The translations under genes and the position numbers were made by a program. 33,650 nt of DNA, taken from positions 1 through 33,650 of the forward strand of contig JAKAOS010000009.1 in the NCBI GenBank assembly GCA_021823165.1, written 5' to 3'. The notes beneath the pieces were generated by a model. That model did no database searches. It was not told the DNA's origin and saw only the letters and a list, made by a program, of their open reading frames with translations. The DNA comes from Actinomycetes bacterium (lineage in GTDB: Bacteria > Actinomycetota > Acidimicrobiia > Acidimicrobiales > JAKAOS01). Shown in pieces: positions 25,345 to 33,650 of this stretch. Every line of letters begins with the position of its first letter. Position 1 is the first letter of the stretch.

Positions 25345-25917
25345 TCAATCGAGTGGCATTCCCCAAAGGGGGAACCAACGGGACACGTCCTGTTCGATTG
25401 GGAGATCCTTGCCCGCCAAAGCCCGCAGCCGCAGTTCTGCTTCGTTGTCACGCCGCTGGCCCGACCTCGGGGCGAAGGGGTAGAAGGTGCCCCGCTTGTA
25501 GAGGTAGATGAGATAGAGGGGGGCATCGGGGCCGGTAAAAGAGAATGCGGAGCACAGCAGCTGGGGCCCGAAGCCTGCATCCTGGAGGCTTGCGTTCACC
25601 ATGTGGGCCTTGGTGACCACATCTTCAAGGCTGTCTGAGTGCAGCACGATCCACTGGTAGCCATATTCGTCGTCGCTGCGTTTCCACGAGCGACCGGCTT
25701 CTGCTGCACCATCTATGTCCAGCACCGCCGACAGCTCGGCTTCTACGTCGGAGAAGGCTATGCCGCTTGCGGGCTTGAAGCAGACCGCGGCGTCTCCTTG
25801 CCCCTGCAGATCCATGGAGGCCTGCAGGGTGACGGCCGCCGAGGAGAGAGCGAAGAGCTGGTCCAAGTTGGCCTGGGCCGGCTTCGAGCGGCCCAGGAGT
25901 GCGTCGAAGAATCCCAT
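25345..25917 (-). CDS. pspAB: PspA-associated protein PspAB-like
   Basis: MGFFDALLGRSKPAQANLDQLFALSSAAVTLQ...AVCFKP...VNASLQDAGFGPQLLCSAFSF...YLIYLYKRGTFYPFAPRSGQRRDNEAELRLRA...WFPLWGMPLD; directly follows htpX, a common actinobacterial arrangement. Confidence 0.85.
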   Translation of the reverse strand: MGFFDALLGRSKPAQANLDQLFALSSAAVTLQASMDLQGQGDAAVCFKPASGIAFSDVEAELSAVLDIDGAAEAGRSWKRSDDEYGYQWIVLHSDSLEDVVTKAHMVNASLQDAGFGPQLLCSAFSFTGPDAPLYLIYLYKRGTFYPFAPRSGQRRDNEAELRLRALAGKDLPIEQDVSRWFPLWGMPLD

Positions 25918-26840
25918 CAGCCCCTGCGCCCCAGCTCTCCTTCGAGCCGCTCCAGCTGGGCGAGGCGCACCTCGAGCGACGGATGGGTGGCGAACAAGGT
26001 GGAAACGGAAAGCCCAGAGGTGAGTGCCGGGGCGAAGTAGAAGGCGTTGAAGTGTTCGGCCTTGCGCAAGTCTGCCGTCGGGATCCGGCCCATCTCGCCG
26101 GTGACCTTGGTAAGGGCCGACGCCAGGAGCATGGGCTTGCCGATCAAGATCGCTCCCGAGCGGTCCGCTGCGAGTTCACGGTAGCGGGATAGAGCGCGTG
26201 TAAGCAGGAAGCTGATGGCGTAGACCACCATCGAAATCAGGATCACCCCAATCTCGAACATCGCGAACTGCTCCGCCTGCCGCCGGTCACGGCCGTAGCC
26301 ACCGCCGAACATGCCTGCGTAAAAGGCCATCCTTGTGAGTAGGCCGGCCGCTATGCCCAAGAAGCTGGCAATGGTCATTACCGCAACATCCCGGTGCGCC
26401 ACATGGGACAGTTCGTGGGATAGCACGGCCTCGACCTCCGGCTCATCGAGCCGGCGCAACAGGCCGGTTGTCACGCAGACGACGGAGCTGGAGGGACTCC
26501 GCCCCGTTGCAAAGGCGTTGGGCAAATCGACATCGGCGATGGCGACTTTCGGCTTTGGCATGTCGGCCAGGGCACAAAGCCTGTCCACCACTGCATGAAG
26601 ACCCGGCGCCTCCTGTTCGGAGACGAGGTGCCCACCCATCGAGAAAAGCGCAATGCGGTCGGAGAACCAGAACTGGGCAAGCCCGATTCCGATGGCGATC
26701 ACAAGGATCAGGACGGTCTGCACGCCCACGGCAACCAGGGCTGCCACGAATGCGACATAGAGCAGGCCGATAAGGAAAACCGTGAATCCCATACGTGCCG
26801 ACAGCCCGCGGTCCTTGGGGAAGCGGCTAGTTCCTGCCAT
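25917..26840 (-). CDS. htpX: M48 family zinc metalloprotease HtpX
   Basis: HELSHVAHRDV (HExxH), N-terminal TM pair, NAFATGRSPSSSVVCVTTGLL, ELAADRSGAILIGKPMLLASAL. Confidence 0.93.
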   Translation of the reverse strand: MAGTSRFPKDRGLSARMGFTVFLIGLLYVAFVAALVAVGVQTVLILVIAIGIGLAQFWFSDRIALFSMGGHLVSEQEAPGLHAVVDRLCALADMPKPKVAIADVDLPNAFATGRSPSSSVVCVTTGLLRRLDEPEVEAVLSHELSHVAHRDVAVMTIASFLGIAAGLLTRMAFYAGMFGGGYGRDRRQAEQFAMFEIGVILISMVVYAISFLLTRALSRYRELAADRSGAILIGKPMLLASALTKVTGEMGRIPTADLRKAEHFNAFYFAPALTSGLSVSTLFATHPSLEVRLAQLERLEGELGRRG

Positions 26841-26995
26841 CAGGCCACCTCCTCAAACTCGGCTGCGTAGCCACCTCTGCCACGCATCATCATTATCATT
26901 ATCGCTGGCTTGGGCCCCGGCCCAGCCGCATGGGGCGAATATTGCCATAACCAGCCGGTGACAGGTTCCCGGGTTCGGCTTTCCGGACGCCTTGG

Positions 26996-28456
26996 TCAGC
27001 CGTGTGGGATGGCAAGTTGCTCCAATGCGCCAGCGATGCGTGCCAGGGATCGCTCACGCCCGAGTATGGCTATGGATTCGAAAAGCGGAGGCCCCACGCT
27101 GCGGCCGGTCAGGGCAAGGCGGATCGGGGCCTGCGCCTTGCGGAGAGACAGGCCCAACTGCTCCGCCATCTGCCGTGCCGCCCGCTCCAGTTCCTCCGGG
27201 ATCCATTTGTGATCGGCGAGAAAATCCTCGGCGCCAAAGACCTCGGCGGCCGCGAGCAACACCTCTTTGCCTACCGGGTCCGCCTGTAGTTTTGCCCAGC
27301 TCGCAGCCTCGTAGTCGACCCGGTCCACAAAGAGGAAAGAAACCATTCCCGGAATCTCTCCCAGCACCGATACCCGGGATTGAACCAGAGGCGCGATCCT
27401 GGCGAAGGCCTCTTCGTCAAAGCCTGTTGCAAACCACGGCTCGGCCTCCAAAAACGGCCGGGCGACCTCGGCGAAACGCTCTACTGGCTGGCTCCGTATC
27501 CAGACGCCGTTGAAGTGGGAGAGCTTTTTGGTATCGAAGTAGGCGGGGGAGTGATTGACCCGCTCGATGGAAAAGCGAGCAACGAGCTCTTCCAGGGATA
27601 GAACCTCGTTGCCATCCTCGGGGCCCCATCCCAAAAGAGCGAGGTAGTTCACCATGGCCTCGGGCAGGAATCCCTTTTGCCGGTAATCCTCCAGCGCTAC
27701 TGGATCACGGCGTTTGGAAAGTTTCTGACGCCTCTCGTTGACCAGCATGGGCAGGTGGGCAAAGCTCGGCAATCTTCCCGCCCCCAGCGCGGCCCACAGG
27801 AGTTGGTACTTGGGCGTGTTGGAGAGGTGGTCCTCGCCCCTTATCACCTCGGTAATGCCCTGGTCGGCGTCGTCTACGGCGTTGCAGAGCAGGAACAGGG
27901 GCGATCCGTTGGAACGGAGCAGGACGAAGTCCTCGATGTCGGCGTTGGCGAAGCTGACGGTTCCCCTGATGCGGTCCGATACGACGGTCTCTCCCGTTTT
28001 GGGAGTGGCGAAGCGCAGGATCCTGCCCGGCCCCCGGTCCAGGCCGCGTTCCCGGCAATAGCCGTCATAGCCAGGGGGACGGCCCGCTGCCTTGGCCCGG
28101 GCGTCGATCTCCTCCCGGGTGCATTGGCACCAATATGCATAGCCAGCCGAGGCCAGCCCGCTGGCCGCCTCTGCGTAGCGGGCGGTCCTTTCGGATTGGA
28201 AGACGGGGCCCTCGTCCCAATCCAGGCCAAGCCACTGGAGTGCATCGAGGATGCCCTGGACCCATGCGGCATTGCCCCGATCGGCGTCGGAGTCCTCGAT
28301 CCGCAAAAGGAAGGTCCCCCCGCCCTGTCTGGCTACGAGCCAGTTGTACAGGGCGGTGCGAGCACTACCCACGTGGAAAAAACCGGTCGGGGAGGGAGCG
28401 AACCTCACCCGGGCGGCATCACCTTGAGCATTTGGGGCGCGAAGCTGGACCGACAC
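26996..28456 (-). CDS. gltX: Glutamyl-tRNA synthetase
   Basis: RFAPSPTGFFHVGSARTALYNWLVARQ...FLLRIEDSD; GEDHLSNTPKYQLLWAALG; RQKLSKRRDPV. Confidence 0.96.
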   Translation of the reverse strand: MSVQLRAPNAQGDAARVRFAPSPTGFFHVGSARTALYNWLVARQGGGTFLLRIEDSDADRGNAAWVQGILDALQWLGLDWDEGPVFQSERTARYAEAASGLASAGYAYWCQCTREEIDARAKAAGRPPGYDGYCRERGLDRGPGRILRFATPKTGETVVSDRIRGTVSFANADIEDFVLLRSNGSPLFLLCNAVDDADQGITEVIRGEDHLSNTPKYQLLWAALGAGRLPSFAHLPMLVNERRQKLSKRRDPVALEDYRQKGFLPEAMVNYLALLGWGPEDGNEVLSLEELVARFSIERVNHSPAYFDTKKLSHFNGVWIRSQPVERFAEVARPFLEAEPWFATGFDEEAFARIAPLVQSRVSVLGEIPGMVSFLFVDRVDYEAASWAKLQADPVGKEVLLAAAEVFGAEDFLADHKWIPEELERAARQMAEQLGLSLRKAQAPIRLALTGRSVGPPLFESIAILGRERSLARIAGALEQLAIPHG

Positions 28457-28636
28457 GACAAATCAGCCTACGGTGTCTCGCGGCTGCTGCCTCGTCCGAG
28501 GGGTGAATGCGCGGTTGAAAAGAACGAGCGGGGGAGAAAGACGAGGTGGCCGGCGCAGCGAAACGCCGTCAGCGGAGGGGGGTCCGTGCGAGCGGGCCGC
28601 GTTCCGTTGGGCTAATGAGGACAAGGAGACAAATTC

Positions 28637-29974
28637 ATGATGGCTGTTCTTGCTGGCTCGCGCAAACGCGTGAGCGCCCTCTTGGCGGTGGGAGCGATGT
28701 CCATGACCCTTGCTGCATGCGGGTCCGGGGCACCCTCCACCAACTCGCCAGGAACTTCCTCATCGCCCGGTACGCCACCGGGGAACGCTACATCGGGGAC
28801 GGTCACATGGGGCTCTGCCCCCATAGCGCGAAGCAATCTTCGCTCGACGCTCATAAGCGCCTTCGAGAAGGCCTATCCGCACATCAAGGTGAACCTGGTC
28901 ACCCTGCCGACCAGCGCCAATGCACAACAGTCGGCGCTCACGACCCAGATATCTGGCGGTTCTGGTCCCGATGTCTACACCGGGGATGTGACCTGGGCTG
29001 CGCAGTTTGCCAAGGCCACCCTCGCCGAACCGCTGAGCAGTTACCTTGGTTCGTCCTACTTCTCCAGCTTCGCGCCGGGTCTCATAAAGGGAGCCACATA
29101 CAACAGCAAGGTCTACGGGGCACCCTTTTTCACCGACGAAGGCCTCCTCTACTACCGCAAGGATCTCCTTGCCCAGAACCACCTTCCGGTGCCTTCGACC
29201 TGGCAGCAACTGGTAAGCGAATCCAAGACGCTGCAGTCCGCCCATCTGGTGAAGTACGGCTATGTCTGGCAGGGCGCTTCCTACGAGGGGCTGACCTGCG
29301 ACTGGGTGGAGTTCATGGCCGATGCCGGCGGCACGCTCACCAACTCCGCTGCCACCAAGTCCACCATTGACTCAAAGGCGTCGCTCAAGGCCCTGACGTT
29401 CATGCGCTCGCTTATCACCTCGGGCGTCTCTCCCGCGGCGGTCAGCACCTATCAAGAGCCGCAGAGCCTCGCGGTATTCGACGGAGGCCAGGCCGCCTTC
29501 ATGCGGTTCTGGCCCGAGGGCTATGCGCCGGCCGTGAGTGCGCTCGGGGCCTCCAAGGTGGGCGTGGCTCCCATGCCGACCTTCGCTGGGCAGTCCGCAC
29601 CGGGCTACTCGGTAGTGGGCGGCCAGAACCTCTACCTCAACCCCCACGCCAAGAACATGGCGGCGTCCATCACCTTCATCAAGTGGCTGACCGGAAGCCA
29701 GGCTCAGACCATGATGGCGACCAAGTACGCGATGGTGCCCTCCAACGCAGCGGTCCGCAGTTCCAAGGCGGTCACGTCCTCCAGCCCGGTTCTTGCGGCA
29801 ATTGCCAAGACGAAGTTGATTTCCCGGCCTTCCTACACGCCCAACTACACCCGGGCGAGCCAGGCGATCTACTCCAACGTCAACTCTGCCCTCAGTGGGG
29901 CAACTTCTCCCAAGGCTGCGTTGTCCGCGGCGCAAAGCCAAATGAACACGGCCCTGTCGGGATCTGGAATATAA
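28637..29974 (+). CDS. CUT1 ABC transporter solute-binding lipoprotein
   Basis: Lipobox LAACGSG, family 1 SBP features, RBS AAGGAG upstream of ATG 28637; followed by two permeases. Confidence 0.94.
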   Translation: MMAVLAGSRKRVSALLAVGAMSMTLAACGSGAPSTNSPGTSSSPGTPPGNATSGTVTWGSAPIARSNLRSTLISAFEKAYPHIKVNLVTLPTSANAQQSALTTQISGGSGPDVYTGDVTWAAQFAKATLAEPLSSYLGSSYFSSFAPGLIKGATYNSKVYGAPFFTDEGLLYYRKDLLAQNHLPVPSTWQQLVSESKTLQSAHLVKYGYVWQGASYEGLTCDWVEFMADAGGTLTNSAATKSTIDSKASLKALTFMRSLITSGVSPAAVSTYQEPQSLAVFDGGQAAFMRFWPEGYAPAVSALGASKVGVAPMPTFAGQSAPGYSVVGGQNLYLNPHAKNMAASITFIKWLTGSQAQTMMATKYAMVPSNAAVRSSKAVTSSSPVLAAIAKTKLISRPSYTPNYTRASQAIYSNVNSALSGATSPKAALSAAQSQMNTALSGSGI

Positions 29975-29995
29975 GCGAATAATCACGGGGTAGTG

Positions 29996-30024
29996 GCACC
30001 CTTCGCCGCAGTGGCGAAGGGTGC
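29996..30024 (+). terminator. Intercistronic hairpin between SBP and permease genes (attenuator/mRNA-stabilising candidate)
   Basis: Perfect 12-bp stem GCACCCTTCGCC-GCAGT-GGCGAAGGGTGC. Confidence 0.75.
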
Positions 30025-30051
30025 TGCGCCTCGGCGTGAAGGGAGGGGGGA

Positions 30052-31020
30052 ATGACCGTGCCAGCGGCTTCAGCTCTGAGCGAGCGTGTTTCTGCCAGCG
30101 GGGTAGAACCATCGCCGCCGGTGGGGCGGAGGGATCTCAACACAAAGAAGCTGGCGCGCCTCGGCTGGGCATTTTCGGCCCCTGCGATGCTGGTGGTGGG
30201 GGCGGTAACGATCTTCCCGATCGTCTTCTCGGTGGTGTTGAGCCTTTCGCACGTGGCGATCACCGGCAACGGATTCGTGCTGGGAGGCTTCACCCTCGGT
30301 AACTACCGCGCACTGCTGAACAGTGGGCGGTGGCGGTATGACCTGGGCTTCACCTTTGGCTATACCGTGGTGACGGTCCTTGTCGAGTTGATCATCGGGA
30401 CCGCTTTCGCCCTGGTGTTGGAACGCCTCCAGGCCGCCAGGGGAATGATGATGGCGCTGCTGCTCATCCCGTGGTCGATGATCACGGTCATCTCCGCCGA
30501 ACTGTGGTCCTACATCTACAACGGCACCTACGGGGTCCTGAACGCGATAGTGGCCCCCTTTGTGTCGCATCCGATCGTCTTTCTGGGCACACCGGTGTCG
30601 GCAATCATCGCAATGATGGTGGCAGACATCTGGAAGACGACACCCTTTGTCACAATCATCGTCCTGGCGGGATTGGTGATGCTTCCCGATGATCTCTACG
30701 AGGCGGCCGAGGTCGACGGGGCGAGTGGGTGGTCAACGTTTTGGAAGGTGACCTTTCCGCTGCTGAGGCCGACCTTGGCCCTGGCCGTGCTGTTCAGGGT
30801 GCTGCAGGCCTTCGGTCTGTTCGACCTTCCCTATGTGCTCACCTCGGGAGCCCCGGGGCATGCCACGGAGTCTTTGGCACTGCTGGGCTACGAGGTCATG
30901 TTCTCCTACTTCCAGTTCGGACCGGGTGCAGCTATTGCCGCCTCCACGGCGCTCATCGTCCTTGTGGTCTGTTTGGCCTTCCTGAAGGTATTCCGCTCAC
31001 AGATCGGATCGGAGGCTTGA
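30052..31020 (+). CDS. CUT1 sugar ABC transporter permease (MalF/SugA-like)
   Basis: Six TM segments; EAA motif DDLYEAAEVDGASGWSTFWKVTFPLLRPTL. Confidence 0.93.
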   Translation: MTVPAASALSERVSASGVEPSPPVGRRDLNTKKLARLGWAFSAPAMLVVGAVTIFPIVFSVVLSLSHVAITGNGFVLGGFTLGNYRALLNSGRWRYDLGFTFGYTVVTVLVELIIGTAFALVLERLQAARGMMMALLLIPWSMITVISAELWSYIYNGTYGVLNAIVAPFVSHPIVFLGTPVSAIIAMMVADIWKTTPFVTIIVLAGLVMLPDDLYEAAEVDGASGWSTFWKVTFPLLRPTLALAVLFRVLQAFGLFDLPYVLTSGAPGHATESLALLGYEVMFSYFQFGPGAAIAASTALIVLVVCLAFLKVFRSQIGSEA

Positions 31021-31865
31021 TGCGCAATCGCACCCGGGTGGGTTGGCGGCGTTGGGTCAATGGGGTGAACCTTGCCTCATTGGTACTGGTGATCTTTGTC
31101 ATGGCGCCCATCTACTGGCTGGTTGCCACCAGTTTCAAACAACCGGCGCAGATTGGTGCCTACCCTCCAACACCCATTCCGCTGCATCCGACGGTGCACA
31201 ACTATCGAGATGCGTTTTTCAAGTATCACTTCGGCGTGTATCTGATGAACTCGGTCATTGTGGCAGTCTCGGCAACGGTCGTGGTCCTGGTGCTCGGGAC
31301 GCTTGCGGGTTACGCGCTCGGCAGGCTCCCCATGCGGGGCAAGGTCCCGATCCTGATGACGCTTTTGATGATCTCGGTGTTCCCTGCGATCGCCATCATC
31401 TCTCCGCTATATCTGCTGTTGAAGTCGGTCCACTGGCTGAACAGCTACCAGGCCCTCGTGCTCCCCTACAGCGCGTTCAACCTGCCATTTGCCATATGGA
31501 TCCTGAGGAACTACTTCTTGGGAATCCCAAAGGAGATGGAGGAGGTGGGCCGGCTTGATGGGGCCTCGCCTTTGAGGACGCTGTGGTCAATCGTGCTGCC
31601 CCAGGCCCGCCCCGGCCTGTTCACTGCGGCTGTGTTCACCTTCAGCGCCTGTTGGACGGAGTTTTTGATGGCCCTCACCTTCAACAGCGTTGACGCCTAC
31701 CGGACCATCCCGGTCGGCATTGCCCTGTTCGGCTCCGCGTTTGTCGTCCCCTACGGCACGATCTTCGCGGCATCTGTCGTTGCGGTCCTGCCGATCGCAA
31801 TCCTCGCCCTGGTGTTCCGTCGCTCGGTTGTCTCCGGCCTTACCGCGGGTGCGGTCAAGGGATGA
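31020..31865 (+). CDS. CUT1 sugar ABC transporter permease (MalG/SugB-like)
   Basis: ATG 31020 overlaps the previous TGA; EAA motif KEMEEVGRLDGASPLRTLWSIVLPQARPGL. Confidence 0.94.
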   Translation: MRNRTRVGWRRWVNGVNLASLVLVIFVMAPIYWLVATSFKQPAQIGAYPPTPIPLHPTVHNYRDAFFKYHFGVYLMNSVIVAVSATVVVLVLGTLAGYALGRLPMRGKVPILMTLLMISVFPAIAIISPLYLLLKSVHWLNSYQALVLPYSAFNLPFAIWILRNYFLGIPKEMEEVGRLDGASPLRTLWSIVLPQARPGLFTAAVFTFSACWTEFLMALTFNSVDAYRTIPVGIALFGSAFVVPYGTIFAASVVAVLPIAILALVFRRSVVSGLTAGAVKG

Positions 31866-33601
31866 CGGCGCCCTTTGGGAGCCCTCAGAGCCCCTGGTGG
31901 GAGGGTGCCGCCATCTACCAGGTCTACGTGCGGTCCTGGCAGGACTCCAATGGGGATGGGATTGGCGATCTTGCGGGAGTGACTGAGCGCCTGGATTACC
32001 TGTCGTGGCTGGGGATAGAGGCGATCTGGCTCAGCCCGATCCACCCATCGCCCAACTGCGACTTTGGCTACGACGTATCGGACTACTACGGGGTGCATCC
32101 CGATCTGGGGACCGAAAAGGATCTTGCCACCCTTGTCGAAAAGGCCGCCGAAAGGGGGATTGTGGTCATATTGGACCTGGTCCCCAACCACACGAGCGAC
32201 GCACACCCCTGGTTTGTGGAGGCGCTGGGGGATCCGGACTCTCCCAAGCGGGACTTTTACGTCTGGGCGGATCCCAAAGAAGGAGGGGGACCGCCCAATA
32301 ACTGGCTGGATGAAACGGGTAGTTGTGCATGGACCCTGGATCCCGCATCTGGGCAGTACTACCTCCACAACTTCCTTCCCTCCCAACCCGATCTGAACTG
32401 GTGGAACCCGGTGGTGCAAAAGGAGTTCGAGGCCATCCTCGCCTACTGGTTCGACAAAGGGATCGGAGGTTTCCGCATCGATGTGGCACATGGACTGGTC
32501 AAAGATGCCGAGTTGCGTGACAATCCGCCAGCTGAGCCCGGCGATCACCCTTTGATCGTAAAGAAGGGCCTTCGTCCCGTATACAACGTGAACCGGCCCG
32601 AGGTTCACCCCCTCTACCGCCGTTGGCGCAGCATTGCAGACTCCTATGTGCCCCCGAGGCTGTTGCTGGGCGAGACCTGGGTGCTGAGCCCGGAGGAACT
32701 CGCTCCCTATTACGGCCAGGGGGACGAGTTGCACCTCGGGTTCAACTTTTCCCTCCTTTTCTCGCCGTTTTCGCCCCTGGCCCTGGCCGGAATCGTGGAA
32801 CGAACCCTTGCGTCGCTGCCGGAGGGGGCGCATGCGGTTTGGACCGGCTCCAACCACGACGTGTCGCGCATGGCGAGCCGGTGGGCCGGTGGTGAGCCCA
32901 CAAAGGCCCGACTGGCCCTGGGGATCATCTGCTTGCTGCCCGGCACCGTCGTCCTCTACTACGGCGATGAGCTTGGGATGGTGGATGTCGATTTGGATCC
33001 CTCCGATTTGGTGGACGACATGAGCAGGAAAAACCCGGCCAGCAGCCGCGATCGGTCCCGCACGCCAATGCAGTGGAGTGCCGGATTGGGGTGTGGTTTC
33101 ACAACAGATGGGGTCCGCAGTTGGTTGCCCATGGGGGACTGTGCCACCACCAACGTGGAACAGCAGCGCCAAGATCGCTCTTCGCTGCTGTGGATGTGCC
33201 GGGATCTCTTAGAACTGCGCCGCAGCCGGCTCGGGTCCAGAACCTATCGTCAAATTCTGCTAACTGAGCAGCTTTGGTGCTGGTCTGCAGGCCAAGATGT
33301 TGTGGTTGTGGCGAACTTTTCCAGAGACGAGATTGCTCTGGACCCACTGGTGGCCGAGCTGATATGGACTTCATGGCAAACCAGAGGAGCAGGGGTTGGT
33401 GTAAGTGACCATTCCCTTGCCGAGGCGGGCCATGAGGGTGGCGGGCCCGAATCGTCATTGGCGGTTCCGGGCTGGGGACTGGCGGTACTCCGCTGTGACG
33501 AGGCAATGTTGGTGGAAGCCCTCGGAGGGGAAGGCCGGGGTCACTTTGTGGCCGACGGTGAGTCCCCAGAGGGCATGAGGGGGGTGTTGGCCGGTGGCTA
33601 G
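31862..33601 (+). CDS. GH13 family alpha-glucosidase/oligo-1,6-glucosidase-like enzyme
   Basis: WWEGAAIYQVYVRSWQDSNGDGIGDLAG; DLVPNHTS; GFRIDVAHG (nucleophile region); LLGETW (acid/base); NHDVSR. Confidence 0.94.
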   Translation: MTAPFGSPQSPWWEGAAIYQVYVRSWQDSNGDGIGDLAGVTERLDYLSWLGIEAIWLSPIHPSPNCDFGYDVSDYYGVHPDLGTEKDLATLVEKAAERGIVVILDLVPNHTSDAHPWFVEALGDPDSPKRDFYVWADPKEGGGPPNNWLDETGSCAWTLDPASGQYYLHNFLPSQPDLNWWNPVVQKEFEAILAYWFDKGIGGFRIDVAHGLVKDAELRDNPPAEPGDHPLIVKKGLRPVYNVNRPEVHPLYRRWRSIADSYVPPRLLLGETWVLSPEELAPYYGQGDELHLGFNFSLLFSPFSPLALAGIVERTLASLPEGAHAVWTGSNHDVSRMASRWAGGEPTKARLALGIICLLPGTVVLYYGDELGMVDVDLDPSDLVDDMSRKNPASSRDRSRTPMQWSAGLGCGFTTDGVRSWLPMGDCATTNVEQQRQDRSSLLWMCRDLLELRRSRLGSRTYRQILLTEQLWCWSAGQDVVVVANFSRDEIALDPLVAELIWTSWQTRGAGVGVSDHSLAEAGHEGGGPESSLAVPGWGLAVLRCDEAMLVEALGGEGRGHFVADGESPEGMRGVLAGG

Positions 33602-33650
33602 CGTGACGTTGCAGGGGCTGACGAAGGTCTATCCGAACGGGAAGATCGGA
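33594..33650 (+). CDS. Start of an ABC transporter ATP-binding protein (MsmK/UgpC/SugC-like), truncated by the window edge
   Basis: GTG 33594 gives VASVTLQGLTKVYPNGKIG, typical of the N-terminus of this ATPase family; overlaps the GH13 stop. Confidence 0.7.
   Translation, partial: MASVTLQGLTKVYPNGKIG

Noticed and set aside
25293-25580. N-terminal extension of the antiporter ORF (MQASGPSCCAPHSLL...)
   Set aside because: Overlaps pspAB out of frame and has low-quality composition; the antiporter naturally starts at GTG 25292.
26907-26927. GGCTTGGGCC...GGCCCAGCC hairpin downstream of gltX
   Set aside because: Imperfect stem without a U-tract in a very GC-rich spacer; too weak to call a terminator.
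31751-33172. 473-aa minus-strand ORF
   Set aside because: Antisense to the clearly identified GH13 gene; shadow ORF from high GC.

Overview
This is a high-GC, actinobacterial-looking chromosomal window (acidimicrobial affinity is only a guess). I found no rRNA, tRNA, CRISPR array or intact mobile element. Coding content from left to right: a polytopic membrane protein, a Cys-rich hypothetical protein, a ~1.6 kb poorly explained gap, an MFS transporter, an NAD-dependent epimerase, and a secreted S53 (sedolisin/kumamolisin-type) peptidase with six C-terminal ~41-aa GYWLV...GNVYNFG repeats. Next come a UDP-sulfoquinovose synthase (sqdB/SQD1), a CPTC-motif membrane protein behind a TATAAT/palindrome promoter, and a LacI-controlled CUT2 sugar ABC operon with a PfkB sugar kinase. 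The centre holds a module of a TrpF-like isomerase, a squalene-cyclase-fold (alpha/alpha toroid) membrane protein and a divergent PfkB kinase. After that: a DoxX-like protein, an orphan CUT1 solute-binding protein, an envelope-stress cluster (Thr/Ser-rich membrane protein, MscS, CPA-type antiporter, PspAB, HtpX), gltX, and a CUT1 alpha-glucoside-type operon (SBP, two permeases, GH13, start of an MsmK/UgpC-type ATPase) running off the right edge. The best candidate for an undescribed system is the TrpF-like / toroid membrane protein / PfkB module at 16954-20092. Secondary signals are two promoter-associated palindromes, a 12-bp intercistronic hairpin after the SBP gene, a hairpin cluster at 21014-21132, tandem duplications at gene 3' ends, and an apparently Ca-site-degenerate S53 peptidase. 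Product calls come from reading the protein sequences; no database search was run.
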